This document shows, piece by piece, positions 48,482 to 57,627 of a stretch of 64,000 nt of DNA (position 1 is its first letter; each line of letters begins with the position of its first letter). The position numbers and the translations under genes are program-made. The stretch is taken from the NCBI GenBank assembly GCA_020622085.1, contig JAHRYM010000001.1, positions 1,158,322-1,222,321 on the forward strand. Reading direction: 5' to 3'. Source of the DNA: Paracoccaceae bacterium (GTDB taxonomy: Bacteria; Pseudomonadota; Alphaproteobacteria; Rhodobacterales; Rhodobacteraceae). The notes under the pieces were generated by a model. The model made no database searches and was not told the DNA's origin. It worked only from the letters and a program-made list of their open reading frames with translations.

Positions 48482-48919
48482 TCAGCGACGTTCGAACGAA
48501 CGCTCGCGGCGCTCGCCGTCACGACGCTCGGGGCGGTCGCCGTCGCGGCGCTCGCCACGATCCGGGCGGTCGCCACGGTCACCGCGTTCACGCTCGTCGC
48601 GCTTCTGCATCTGCACCGAGGGGCCATCCTCATGGGTGTCGACGCGGATGGTCATCACGCGCATCACGTCGTCATGGAGGCGCGCAAGGCGTTCCATTTC
48701 CTGCACGGCCGCCGCGGGGGCATCCGAGCGCAGGTAAGCGTAGTGGCCCTTGCGGTTCTTGTTGATCTTGTAGGCCATCGTCTTGACGCCCCAGTATTCG
48801 TAGTCGACGATCTTGCCGCCGTTGTCCGCGATCACCGTGGAGAAATGTTCGATGAGGCCTTCGGCCTGCGCGTTGGACAGATCCTGACGCGCGATCAGCA
48901 CATGCTCGTAAAGCGGCAT
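48482..48919 (-). CDS. rpsF: 30S ribosomal protein S6, extended
   Basis: A 145-residue S6 protein. [18 protein letters not shown] and the [22 protein letters not shown] segment are conserved. The last 40 residues form a low-complexity Arg/Asp/Glu tail with repeated RGDR/ERRDG units. In Escherichia coli the S6 tail receives extra glutamates from RimK; a functional link here is not shown. Start at 48919 follows AGGAGC. Confidence 0.95.
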   Translation of the reverse strand: MPLYEHVLIARQDLSNAQAEGLIEHFSTVIADNGGKIVDYEYWGVKTMAYKINKNRKGHYAYLRSDAPAAAVQEMERLARLHDDVMRVMTIRVDTHEDGPSVQMQKRDERERGDRGDRPDRGERRDGDRPERRDGERRERSFERR

Positions 48920-49203
48920 GTAAGCTCCTTTGTCGTGTCGGATGCGCTTCATAGGCGGGTGATCCTTTCCGCGGCCCGCCACGAGAGGCTGCATCGGTTG
49001 CACAGATGCGGAAGGAATGGGGCCTTATACACATCCCCGCGCGCCGTGCAAGCCTTGGCCTGGTCCGGGCGGGTGGCAAGTGTTCGGCAGCGCGCAGGGG
49101 ATGTTCGCAGGTGCCGGATTGCCTTGCCGGGTCGCCGCGCCGATCTTGCGCCCATTCCAAACCGGGCCAGACCGGCCCCTTCATGCACCGGAGATGTGCC
49201 CCG

Positions 49204-49779
49204 ATGATCCGTATCGCCCCGCTGGCCCTTGCCGCCGCCCTGATCGCCGCCCCGGCCTTCGCCGCGCCGGAAAAATACACGCTCGACCCGAGCCACAGCC
49301 AGATCCTGTTCAGCTACAACCACCTTGGCTATTCGACCACCTGGGGCCTGTTCTCGGGTTTCAACGGCGAGATCCAGTTCGACCAGGAAAAACCCGCCGA
49401 ATCGTCGGTGCAGGTGGCTTTCCCGGTCAAGACGATGATGACCGGCTGGCAGGCGCGGTTTGACCACTTCATGTCGAAGGATTTCTTCGACGCCGGCGAC
49501 GATGAGGAAGTCAGCTTCAAGTCGACCGCCATCGAAGTGACCGGCGAGAAGACCGCCAAGATCACCGGCGACCTGACCCTGAACGGCGTGACCAAGCCGG
49601 TCGTCCTCGACGCCGCGCTGACCCAGGCGGGCGAGCACCCGATGGAGAAGAAGCCCTGGGCGGGCTTCACCGGCAAGACCCAGATCCTGCGCAGCGACTA
49701 CGGCCTTGGCCAGTTCGCGCCCTACATCTCGGACGAAGTCGAAGTCCAGATCTCGATCGAGGCGATGAAGGCCGAGTGA
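49204..49779 (+). CDS. periplasmic YceI-family protein
   Basis: A 191-residue protein with a Sec signal peptide (MIRIAPLALAAALIAAPAFA, cleaved after about residue 20). The mature lipocalin-like barrel starts YTLDPSHSQILFSYNHLGYS and has FMSKDFFDAG and TGDLTLNGVTKPV. YceI proteins bind polyisoprenoids. A second YceI domain is fused to cytochrome b561 at 50708-51934, about 1 kb away. The ATG at 49204 is favoured by the signal peptide. Confidence 0.92.
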   Translation: MIRIAPLALAAALIAAPAFAAPEKYTLDPSHSQILFSYNHLGYSTTWGLFSGFNGEIQFDQEKPAESSVQVAFPVKTMMTGWQARFDHFMSKDFFDAGDDEEVSFKSTAIEVTGEKTAKITGDLTLNGVTKPVVLDAALTQAGEHPMEKKPWAGFTGKTQILRSDYGLGQFAPYISDEVEVQISIEAMKAE

Positions 49780-49809
49780 TCGGCGCGTATGCGTGACGAA
49801 TGAAGAAGG

Positions 49810-49836
49810 CCGCCGGGGATGCCCGGCGGTTTTTTT
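49810..49836 (+). terminator. rho-independent terminator of the yceI gene
   Basis: Stem CCGCCGGG with CCCGGCGG, loop GATG, then seven T. It lies 31 bases after the yceI stop and is a textbook terminator. Confidence 0.93.
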
Positions 49837-50042
49837 GTGTGGGGCGCCTTCCGCTTCCCGAAGAGGCACCGACAGAAGCGATCTGGTGTTGAGAGGGGAG
49901 GCAAGGCGCGCGCCCGTGGTGTTGCCCACCGCGTCGGACATCCATCTTGATGGGACCGGCGAAGGTCTGCGATGCGGAGAAGTCCGCCGTGGATACGGCG
50001 CTCGCCCGTATGATAGGATCACGGCCGGCGCAAAATTGCTGA

Positions 50043-50366
50043 ATGGGTCCAGATGAAAACGATACTCGATTAATTGATGGCGCTGATAACTGCGCCTACG
50101 ATCACTTTCAAACCACCGATGAGTTCTTTGCTGTCCTGTTCCCGGGCGAAGGACAAGACATAGAGTTCATTGAAGACTTCCAGGATCGGCACCCCGATGG
50201 CGACTTCGCCCCGCAATTCGATCAGCTTTAGACCGCGCCCGTAAGAAAGAAGGACGTGCGAGGGGTCGATGGCATTTTATTTTATCATATGCCTCACAAG
50301 AAGAAATACTACCCGAACAAAAGGGATTGCGATCTGAACGGGAACGGGCGTTCCTGGACCGCATGA
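50043..50366 (+). pseudogene. small gene broken by an in-frame TAG
   Basis: A frame of 107 codons from ATG 50043 to TGA 50364-50366, interrupted once by TAG at codon 63 (50229-50231). The first part reads NDTRLIDGADNCAYDHFQTT and DEFFAVLFPGEGQDIEFIED; the part after the stop reads GVDGILFYHMPHKKKYYPNK followed by RDCDLNGNG. Both look like one soluble acidic protein. The TAG could come from a Trp codon by one change. No ribosome-binding site is seen, and the ATG at 50053 in another frame (MKTI) might be the ancestral start before a small indel. Family unknown. Confidence 0.45.
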
Positions 50367-50532
50367 GGTGTCAATTTACCTTTTCCCCTGATAGAGTGTC
50401 GCGGGTCTGGGCAAGGCTGAGTGATCAATGCCTTCACCGGATATATCAGAAGCGCCGTAGAGTTCGTCCCGGCGGCCTTTTTTGCAGTTCGGTGCAATTC
50501 TCTGAGGATCGGTCCTGGCGGAGAGGGGATGT

Positions 50533-50555
50533 GAGTATTTGGGCAAAGAAGAAAA
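50533..50555 (+). repeat. dispersed repeat, copy 5
   Basis: GAGTATTTGGGCAAAGAAGA followed by AAA, in the low-GC patch. It lacks the CCTCCGGCG arm. Confidence 0.7.
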
Positions 50556-50707
50556 CCAGGGCGGCCCTGGGCAACTTTGGGGCCTTCATCGCCATGACGC
50601 CATTGCAGGGACGGGTGAGCGCCGTTGTGTTGCCTTCACCTTGTCATTCACTCAAGCGTGAAGGCCGCCCGTGAAGGGACGGCCTTGGCGTTGGCTGATT
50701 TTCCGGC

Positions 50708-51934
50708 TCACCCCCGCCGCGCCGTCAGGTTCACGGACACGGTGACGCCGAAGCCCACGCTGCTTTCGTCCTTGTAGGTCGCGCCCATGCCAAAGTCGCG
50801 GCGGTCGAGGGTTGTCGTGCCCGTCATCTTTGCGGTGTCGCCTTGCAGGTCGAGGGTGAAGGGCATCTCGACCGGGATCGTCACGCCGCGGAGTGTGAGG
50901 GTGCCTTTGGCAAGGTAGCCCTTGGCCTCGGCGCCGGGGAGGATCGTGGCGTCGAAGACAGCGTCGGGGTGGGTGGCGGTGTCGAAGAAGTCCGCGCCCT
51001 TGGCCTGGTCGGTGACGGAACCCAGTGTGAGGGTCGTGGTGTCGATCCGGACGCGGACGTGCCCGTGTTCGCCATTGGTGGGGGTTTCGGAAAAGTCGAT
51101 CTTGGCCGTCCAGGCGCCGAAGGTGCCATCGACGGCGCTGCCCATCTGTTTCACACCGAAGCCGAGCGTGCCTTCGGTTACGGTCCAGGCGTTGGCGCTG
51201 GCGGGCGTTGCGGTGGTTTCCGCCGGGGCGGCGACGGGGACGGGTTCTGCGATCTGGAGGGCCTCGGCTTCGTTTTGCGCAAGCGTCAGGGCGGCGATGG
51301 TTCCGGCTGCGTAAAGCGCGATGGCCGTGGCGGCGGGCCAGAGGGGGCGGTGCTGGCGGGGGGCCTCGATTTCCGTCCCGTGGACTATGCGCGACAGGGT
51401 GCCGTCGCGGTCGATGATCGCGTGTTTCAGCGCGCCGGCGATGTGCAGGACGACCGAGGCGATCAGCACCTTGCCGAAGATTTCATGCGCCCAGGTGGCG
51501 GCGGTTGCGACGAGGTCGGATTTCGGCACGAAGGGCAGGCCCTGGCCGAAAGGCCAGAGGATCGGCGCGAAGCCCGAGACGGCGGCGTGGTGAATCCAGC
51601 CCGACAGCGGCACCGCCAGCATGGAGATGTAAAGGAGCCAGTGGACGATCTCGGCCAGGCGGTGTTCCAGCACGCGTTCGGGGTGAAGGGGCGCCGGGCG
51701 GGGTTGGGTGAAGGCCCAGAGGATGCGGATCAGCGCCACGGCGAAGGCTGCGATGCCGATGGTCTTGTGGAGCGAGAAGATCTGCGCCTTCCGGGCCAGC
51801 GCCTCGCCGGTGTCATGGGGCAGGTCGCTGGCGATCAGGCCAAGCGCGATCGCCGTCAGGATCAGGAGCGCTGTCAACCAGTGCAGGGTGCGGGCGGTGG
51901 CGCCGAAGCGGGCATCGGTATTCGAATAGGACAT
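50708..51934 (-). CDS. cytochrome b561-YceI fusion protein
   Basis: A 408-residue fusion. The N-terminal half (about 1-195) is a four-helix cytochrome b561-type membrane domain with candidate heme ligands in TARTLHWLTALL, FSLHKTIG, and WAHEIFGKVLIASVVLHIAG. After a linker with one more hydrophobic helix (about 215-232), the C-terminal YceI domain (about 255-408) ends GMGATYKDESSVGFGVTVSV. It may pass electrons to or from an isoprenoid bound by the YceI barrel, which is inference. The ATG at 51934 (MSYSNTDARFGATARTLHW) is used. Confidence 0.9.
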   Translation of the reverse strand: MSYSNTDARFGATARTLHWLTALLILTAIALGLIASDLPHDTGEALARKAQIFSLHKTIGIAAFAVALIRILWAFTQPRPAPLHPERVLEHRLAEIVHWLLYISMLAVPLSGWIHHAAVSGFAPILWPFGQGLPFVPKSDLVATAATWAHEIFGKVLIASVVLHIAGALKHAIIDRDGTLSRIVHGTEIEAPRQHRPLWPAATAIALYAAGTIAALTLAQNEAEALQIAEPVPVAAPAETTATPASANAWTVTEGTLGFGVKQMGSAVDGTFGAWTAKIDFSETPTNGEHGHVRVRIDTTTLTLGSVTDQAKGADFFDTATHPDAVFDATILPGAEAKGYLAKGTLTLRGVTIPVEMPFTLDLQGDTAKMTGTTTLDRRDFGMGATYKDESSVGFGVTVSVNLTARRG

Positions 51935-52175
51935 GGGGCCGGCCTTGGGTGGGGAACGGAAGAGTTGCCCGCGTTTATCAGGAACGGACGGCGCGGGTGA
52001 GCCCTGCTGCCGCACAAGGCCTGTGCGGGCGGGCGGGGATCGGGCAGCGATCCCGGGGGGCAGGGCCACCGGAAAGGCGGGCCACCAAGCCAGGGTATGG
52101 TATCCTCGGCAGTGATTGCGTGGCGGTGCGGGCCGGGCTATTCGGGAATCCTGAAGGCGTCAGACAGGAGCGAGC

Positions 52176-53105
52176 ATGACCCGCGCATTCGTTTTCCCCG
52201 GCCAAGGGGCACAGACCATTGGAATGGGAAAGGCGCTGTCTGACGCCTATCCGGCGGCCCGTGCGGTGTTCGACGAGGTGGATGCCGCCTTGGGCGAAAA
52301 GCTGTCCACGCTGATCTGGGAGGGCGAGATCGAGACGCTGACGCTGACACAAAACGCCCAGCCGGCGCTGATGGCGACATCGGTCGCGGCGCTTCGGGCG
52401 CTGGAGGCCGAGGGGTTCGGGCTGTCGGGCGTAGCCTTTGTCGCGGGGCATTCGCTGGGGGAATATTCGGCGCTCTGTGCGGTCGGGAGCCTGTCGCTGC
52501 CTGATACGGCGCGGCTGCTCAGGCTGCGGGGTCTGGCGATGCAGGCGGCGGTTCCGGTTGGCGCGGGGGCGATGGCGGCGCTCTTGGGACTGGATTTCGC
52601 GGCGGCGGCCGAAGTGGCGGCCGAAGCGGCGCAGGGAGAGGTTTGTCAGGCGGCGAACGACAACGACCCGGCGCAGGTGGTGGTCTCGGGCCACAAGGCT
52701 GCCGTGGAGCGGGCGGTCGAGATCGCCAAGGCCAAGGGGGCCAAGCGGGCGATCCTGCTGCCGGTTTCGGCGCCCTTCCACTGCGCGCTGATGCAGCCCG
52801 CCGCCGAGGCAATGGCCGAGGCGCTGGCGGGCATTGCCATTGCGGCGCCGGTGGTGCCGCTGGTTGCCAATGTGCGTGCCGAGGCGGTGAGCGATCCCGA
52901 AACCATCCGGCGACTGCTGGTCGAGCAGGTCACCGGTTCGGTCCGCTGGCGCGAAAGTGTCGAGTGGATGGTGGGAAATGGCGTGACCGGGTTCTGGGAG
53001 GTGGGCGCGGGCAAGGCGCTGTCGGGCATGATCCGGCGCATCGCCAAGGAGGCTGAATGCAAGGCCGTGGGCACCCCCGAGGATATTGCGGCCCTGAAGG
53101 GCTGA
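52176..53105 (+). CDS. fabD: malonyl-CoA:ACP transacylase
   Basis: A 309-residue transacylase that loads malonyl onto ACP. The nucleophile is Ser in GHSLGEYSALCAVG at about residue 92 and FVFPGQGAQTIGMG opens the protein. The catalytic His lies in the VSAPFHCALM segment. It begins the fatty acid synthesis cluster fabD-fabG-acpP-dps-fabF-mltG. Confidence 0.97.
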   Translation: MTRAFVFPGQGAQTIGMGKALSDAYPAARAVFDEVDAALGEKLSTLIWEGEIETLTLTQNAQPALMATSVAALRALEAEGFGLSGVAFVAGHSLGEYSALCAVGSLSLPDTARLLRLRGLAMQAAVPVGAGAMAALLGLDFAAAAEVAAEAAQGEVCQAANDNDPAQVVVSGHKAAVERAVEIAKAKGAKRAILLPVSAPFHCALMQPAAEAMAEALAGIAIAAPVVPLVANVRAEAVSDPETIRRLLVEQVTGSVRWRESVEWMVGNGVTGFWEVGAGKALSGMIRRIAKEAECKAVGTPEDIAALKG

Positions 53106-53114
53106 CGGCAACTT

Positions 53115-53143
53115 GCGAAGGCCCGGGCTTTCCGGGCCTTCGC
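53115..53143 (+). terminator. strong hairpin between fabD and fabG
   Basis: A perfect 12-base-pair stem (GCGAAGGCCCGG with CCGGGCCTTCGC) and a five-base loop in the 78-base fabD-fabG gap. No T-run follows, so it may stabilise or partly terminate the fabD transcript. Confidence 0.55.
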
Positions 53144-53183
53144 AGGCTAGGAACGGAACCGGGATAGAAATGGAGGTCAGAAG

Positions 53184-53921
53184 ATGTTCGATCTGACAGG
53201 AAAATGCGCATTGGTCACGGGCGCTTCGGGCGGGATCGGCGGCGCTGTCGCGCGGGCGCTGCATGCCGCGGGCGCGACTGTCGCCATCTCGGGCACGCGT
53301 GAGGAACCCTTGCAGGCGCTGGCTGCGGAACTGGGGGGGCGCGTCCATGTCCTGCCCTGCGATCTGTCACGTGCCGAGGAGGTGGAGGCGCTGCCCAAGC
53401 GCGCCGCCGAGGCGATGGGGCAGGTCGATATCCTGGTCAACAACGCCGGAATCACCCGCGACCAGCTGATGATGCGGATGTCGGATGACGACTGGCTTCA
53501 GGTGATCGAGGTCAACCTCAATTCGGTGTTCCGGCTTTCGCGCGGCGTTCTGCGCGGCATGATGAAGGCGCGCTGGGGGCGGATCATCAACATCACCTCG
53601 GTCGTGGCGCAGGCGGGCAATCCGGGGCAGGCGAACTATGCTGCGGCGAAATCGGGCGTGGCGGGCATGAGCCGGTCGCTGGCACAAGAGGTGGCCAGCC
53701 GTGGCGTGACGATCAATTGCGTGGCGCCGGGCCTGATTGCCACCCCGATGACCGACAAGCTGAACGACGACCAGCGCGGCAGTATCCTTTCGGGGGTTCC
53801 CGCCGGACGTATGGGCACGCCTGAGGAAGTGGCTTCGGCCGTGGTCTTCCTGGCGAGCTCCGAGGCGGGCTACATCACCGGCGCGACGCTTGATGTGAAC
53901 GGTGGCGGAGACATGCTTTGA
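53184..53921 (+). CDS. fabG: 3-oxoacyl-ACP reductase
   Basis: A 245-residue short-chain dehydrogenase using NADPH. The cofactor motif TGASGGIGG starts at residue 13 and NNAGITRDQLMMRM is present. The catalytic residues are Ser in NITSVVAQAG and the YxxxK in NYAAAKSG. The C-terminal GATLDVNGGGDM is typical. Confidence 0.97.
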   Translation: MFDLTGKCALVTGASGGIGGAVARALHAAGATVAISGTREEPLQALAAELGGRVHVLPCDLSRAEEVEALPKRAAEAMGQVDILVNNAGITRDQLMMRMSDDDWLQVIEVNLNSVFRLSRGVLRGMMKARWGRIINITSVVAQAGNPGQANYAAAKSGVAGMSRSLAQEVASRGVTINCVAPGLIATPMTDKLNDDQRGSILSGVPAGRMGTPEEVASAVVFLASSEAGYITGATLDVNGGGDML

Positions 53922-54113
53922 CGGGGTTCCATCGTGCCTGTCGGGGGCGGCGGGGCGTTGCCAAACCGCTTGCCTTGCGCCTAGGCTGTGCTATAGGCGG
54001 CGATGACCGGCCGGTCCGGTGTGACCCCGCCCCGACGTCCTGATCGCAAGTGGCGGCGGCCCGGTTGCAAAACAACAGGCGGGACTTCCGTCCCGCAACA
54101 AAGAGGAACGGAC

Positions 54114-54347
54114 ATGAGCGATATTTCGGATCGCGTGCGCAAGATCGTGGTGGAGCACCTGGGTGTCGAAGCCGACAAGGTGACGGAATCGGCCTCCTTC
54201 ATCGACGATCTTGGGGCGGACAGCCTGGACACCGTGGAACTGGTCATGGCCTTCGAAGAGGAGTTCGGGATCGAGATCCCCGATGATGCGGCCGAAACCA
54301 TCCAGACCTTCGGCGACGCGGTGAAGTTCATCACCGAAGCCGCCTGA
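54114..54347 (+). CDS. acpP: acyl carrier protein
   Basis: A 77-residue ACP with the phosphopantetheine site at Ser37 ([15 protein letters not shown]). Length and acidic helices are standard. AAAGAGGAACGGAC precedes the ATG. It ends at a strong terminator, so the fab genes further down need another promoter. Confidence 0.98.
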   Translation: MSDISDRVRKIVVEHLGVEADKVTESASFIDDLGADSLDTVELVMAFEEEFGIEIPDDAAETIQTFGDAVKFITEAA

Positions 54348-54371
54348 CCGGACCGCAGAAGACATCGGAAT

Positions 54372-54395
54372 CGGCGCCCCTTGGGGCGCCGTTTT
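54372..54395 (+). terminator. rho-independent terminator of acpP
   Basis: Stem CGGCGCCCC with GGGGCGCCG around TT, followed by TTTT. It lies 24 bases after the acpP stop. Confidence 0.88.
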
Positions 54396-54496
54396 CGTTT
54401 GGGCAATCCGTCAGCGGGTCGATCACCCGGAACCCCGGGCAAGCGCCTGGCGTTGGAAGGCTGAACCCAGCCATGACCGATGGAGGAAAGCCAGCC

Positions 54497-54982
54497 ATGC
54501 CGATCAAGGGACTTGAAGACAACGCGATCAAGACCAGCATCAACACCCTGAACGCCCGTCTTGCCGACACGATATCCGTCCGCCTGGCGCTGAAACAGGC
54601 GCATTGGAACGTCAAGGGGCCGAATTTCATTGCGATCCACGAATTGTTCGACGAGGTGGCAGCGCGGGTTGCGACACATGAAGACACCATGGCCGAACAG
54701 GTGCAGACCCTGGGGGGACAGGCGGTCGGCACGGCCGAGGCGGTGGTGAAGGCCACGAAGGTCAAGCCCTATCCGACCGATCTGGTGCAGTCCGAGGATC
54801 ATATCCGCGCGGTCTGTGACCGGATGGCAGATCTGGGAAGCCGCGTCCGCAACGCGATCACGGAGGTGACCGACGCGGGCGACGACGATACGGCAGATAT
54901 CTTCGTCGACTATTCGCGCCAGCTCGACAAGGATCTGTGGTTCATCGAAAGTCACCTGGGAGAGGCGCCGAAGTTCGCCTGA
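54497..54982 (+). CDS. dps: Dps/ferritin-like DNA-protection protein
   Basis: A 161-residue miniferritin. The ferroxidase residues are visible: His in LKQAHWNVKGPNF and Asp/Glu in LFDEVAARVATHEDTMAEQ. It oxidises iron with peroxide and protects DNA. Start at 54497 is preferred because of GGAGG ten bases ahead; an earlier ATG at 54473 would add eight residues. It is set between acpP and fabF, with its own upstream region after the acpP terminator, so it is probably separately controlled. Confidence 0.93.
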   Translation: MPIKGLEDNAIKTSINTLNARLADTISVRLALKQAHWNVKGPNFIAIHELFDEVAARVATHEDTMAEQVQTLGGQAVGTAEAVVKATKVKPYPTDLVQSEDHIRAVCDRMADLGSRVRNAITEVTDAGDDDTADIFVDYSRQLDKDLWFIESHLGEAPKFA

Positions 54983-55169
54983 ATGGCTTGGCTGGCCCCG
55001 GCATCGGTTTTTGCAGGCCTTGGCCGCGCGGATCGGGCGAGTGGGCTTTCCGCGTGGCGGTTTGCCGCTTGGCCCGCGCATTGGTCGCCCCGGTTGTGCC
55101 TTTGCGTTGCAGAGCCGCAAGGGCCTGTGTATCACAGGGGCCGAGGGCTTACCAATTCATGAGGCAAGA

Positions 55170-56432
55170 ATGCGTCGGGTCGTCATTACCGGGCTGGGCA
55201 TGGTCACGCCGCTGGCCTGCGGCGTCGAGGAAACCTGGAGCCGCCTTCTGGCCGGCCAGTCGGGCGCGGGGGAGATCACGCGGTTCGACACGTCGAATGT
55301 CGTGACGACATATGCCTGCGAAGTTCCGCGCGGCAACGGCACGGATGGCACCTTCAATCCTGATGACTGGATGGAGCCGAAGGAACAGCGCAAGGTCGAC
55401 GAGTTCATCCTCTACGGGATGGCGGCGGCGGTGCAGGCAGTGCGCGATGCCGGGTGGGAAAACCCCTCGGATGACGAAAGGCTGCGCACCGGCGTGATGA
55501 TCGGATCGGGGATCGGCGGGCTGCAATCCATTGCCGATACGGCCGTCCTGATCAAGGAACGGGGTCCGAAGCGGGTGTCGCCCTTCTTCATCCCCGGCGC
55601 GCTGATCAACCTGATCTCAGGCCAGGTGTCGATCCGCTTCGGCTTCAAGGGGCCGAACCATGCCGTCGTCACCGCCTGTTCGACGGGCGCCCACGCGATT
55701 GGCGATGCGGCGCGGCTGATCCAGTGGGGCGACGCGGATGTGATGGTCGCAGGGGGCGCCGAAAGCCCGATCTGCGAGATCGGCATTGCCGGGTTCAACG
55801 CCTGCAAGGCGCTGTCGACCAAGCGCGCGGACGAGCCTGAAAAGGCCAGCCGACCCTATGACGCGGACCGCGATGGCTTCGTCATGGGTGAGGGAGCGGG
55901 CATCGTGGTGCTGGAGGAATACGAGCACGCCAGGGCGCGCGGCGCGAAGATCTACGCCGAAGTGCTGGGCTATGGGCTGTCGGGCGACGCCTATCACATC
56001 ACCGCGCCCTCGGAAGATGGCGATGGCGGCTATCGCAGCATGAAGGCGGCCCTGGCCCGCGCGGGACTGCGCCCCGACGAGATCGACTATATCAACGCGC
56101 ATGGCACCTCGACCATGGCCGACACGATCGAGCTGGGCGCGGTCGAACGGCTGATGGGGGATGCGGCCGCAGAGGCAACGATGTCGTCGACGAAATCCTC
56201 GATCGGGCATCTTCTGGGGGCGGCGGGCGCGGTGGAAGCGATCTTCTGCGTGCTGGCGATCCGTGACCAGATCGCGCCGCCTACGATCAATCTGGATACG
56301 CCGGCCGCGGTGTCAAAACTGGATCTGGCCCCGAACGCACCGCGGCGGCGGCGGATCGACGTGGCGCTGTCGAACAGCTTCGGCTTTGGTGGCACCAATG
56401 CCAGCCTGGTGCTTGGCAAGGTGCAGGACTGA
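55170..56432 (+). CDS. fabF: beta-ketoacyl-ACP synthase II
   Basis: A 420-residue condensing enzyme. It starts MRRVVITGLGMVTPLACG; the nucleophile Cys is in VVTACSTGAHAIGDA, and the two catalytic His lie in NAHGTSTMADT and KSSIGHLLGAAGA. The stop overlaps the mltG start by one base. A distinct paralogue is at 32062-33270. Confidence 0.97.
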   Translation: MRRVVITGLGMVTPLACGVEETWSRLLAGQSGAGEITRFDTSNVVTTYACEVPRGNGTDGTFNPDDWMEPKEQRKVDEFILYGMAAAVQAVRDAGWENPSDDERLRTGVMIGSGIGGLQSIADTAVLIKERGPKRVSPFFIPGALINLISGQVSIRFGFKGPNHAVVTACSTGAHAIGDAARLIQWGDADVMVAGGAESPICEIGIAGFNACKALSTKRADEPEKASRPYDADRDGFVMGEGAGIVVLEEYEHARARGAKIYAEVLGYGLSGDAYHITAPSEDGDGGYRSMKAALARAGLRPDEIDYINAHGTSTMADTIELGAVERLMGDAAAEATMSSTKSSIGHLLGAAGAVEAIFCVLAIRDQIAPPTINLDTPAAVSKLDLAPNAPRRRRIDVALSNSFGFGGTNASLVLGKVQD

Positions 56433-57613
56433 TGTGGCGGCATGTCGCCTCGAACTTCCTGACGGTGGCCGTGATCGGCCTGATGATGCTGTTCGGGGTG
56501 ATCGGCTGGGGGCGGCATCAGTTCGAAGGGCCGGGGCCGCTGACGCAGGCCTATTGTCTGAAGGTCAGGCCCGGCTCGGGCCTGTCGCGTGTCACCAACG
56601 ACCTGACCGCCGCCGGCGCGATCCGCAATGGCTATGTCTTCAAGGTTGGCGCAGATTATGCGGGAAAGGCCACTGCCCTCAAGGCGGGATCCTTCCTCAT
56701 CGAGCCCGGCGCCTCGATGCGGTCGATCGTCGAGACCATTACCCAGGGTGGTCAGTCGACCTGCGGGACCGAGATCGTCTATCGGATCGGGGTTACCGGA
56801 AATGACGTGGTTGTGCGCGAGATGGAGCCGGCGACGAACAGCTTTGTCGAAGTGGTGAAGTTCGATCCGGCCAAGGATACGGCCCCCGACGCCTTTGTGG
56901 CGCTGAAGGACGATGCCGACCTGCGCCGCCGTGTTCTGGTGGCCGAGGGCGTGACAAGCTGGCAGGTGGTCGAGGGGCTGAAGACCGTCGATGTCATGGC
57001 GGGCGAGGTCGCCACCGTTCCGGCCGAGGGTAGCCTTGCGCCCGACAGCTATGACGTGGAGAAGGGCGCGGATCGCGCGGCGCTGCTGGCGAAGATGGAA
57101 GCCGCGCAGGTGGTTCGGCTGGCGACGGCCTGGGACGGGCGCGAGGAAGGGTTGCCCTACAAGTCACCGGAAGAAGCACTGGTGATGGCTTCGATCATCG
57201 AGAAGGAAACCGGCGTGCCTGCGGAGCGGGGCCGGGTGGCCAGCATCTTTGTCAACCGGCTGGAAAAGGGCATGAAGCTGCAGACCGATCCGGCGGTGAT
57301 CTACGGCATCACCAAGGGGCAGGGCATGCTGGGCCGTGGCCTGCGGCAAAGTGAACTGCGCAAGGCCACCCCCTACAACACCTATGTGATCGACGCGCTG
57401 CCGCCGACGCCGATCGCCAATCCGGGGTTGGCCAGTATCGAGGCCGCGCTGCACCCCGAAAAGACCGACTACCTGTATTTCGTGGCAGATGGCACGGGCG
57501 GGCATGCTTTTGCGGCGACCCTGGAAGAGCATAACCGCAACGTGGCCGCCTGGCGCAAGATCGAGGCCGAGCGCGGCCAGGCCGGGCAGGGTGGGGTGCA
57601 GGAGGGGGATTAA
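56432..57613 (+). CDS. mltG: endolytic murein transglycosylase
   Basis: A 393-residue membrane-anchored lytic transglycosylase that cuts new glycan strands and so sets their length. An N-terminal anchor (about 6-24, NFLTVAVIGLMMLFGVIGW) precedes a LysM-like part and the YceG domain. The catalytic Glu is in ALVMASIIEKETGVP; QTDPAVIYGITKGQGMLGRG and YNTYVIDALPPTPIANPG are conserved. One-base overlap with fabF. It is the last cellular gene before the GTA cluster. Confidence 0.93.
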   Translation: MWRHVASNFLTVAVIGLMMLFGVIGWGRHQFEGPGPLTQAYCLKVRPGSGLSRVTNDLTAAGAIRNGYVFKVGADYAGKATALKAGSFLIEPGASMRSIVETITQGGQSTCGTEIVYRIGVTGNDVVVREMEPATNSFVEVVKFDPAKDTAPDAFVALKDDADLRRRVLVAEGVTSWQVVEGLKTVDVMAGEVATVPAEGSLAPDSYDVEKGADRAALLAKMEAAQVVRLATAWDGREEGLPYKSPEEALVMASIIEKETGVPAERGRVASIFVNRLEKGMKLQTDPAVIYGITKGQGMLGRGLRQSELRKATPYNTYVIDALPPTPIANPGLASIEAALHPEKTDYLYFVADGTGGHAFAATLEEHNRNVAAWRKIEAERGQAGQGGVQEGD

Positions 57614-57627
57614 CAAATCCTTTGCGT

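Larger units (their letters stand above)
49837..50707. other. low-GC patch between the two YceI genes
   Basis: About 870 bases, visibly poorer in G+C than the rest of the window between about 50030 and 50480. It contains one interrupted small gene (50043-50366) and a copy of the dispersed repeat (50533-50555). No transposase, integrase or other intact gene was found. A frame at 50327-50674 is open but not protein-like. Confidence 0.6.

Noticed and set aside
50327-50674. 115-codon frame in the low-GC patch
   Set aside because: It runs through the dispersed repeat, has no ribosome-binding site and shows no protein-like pattern.
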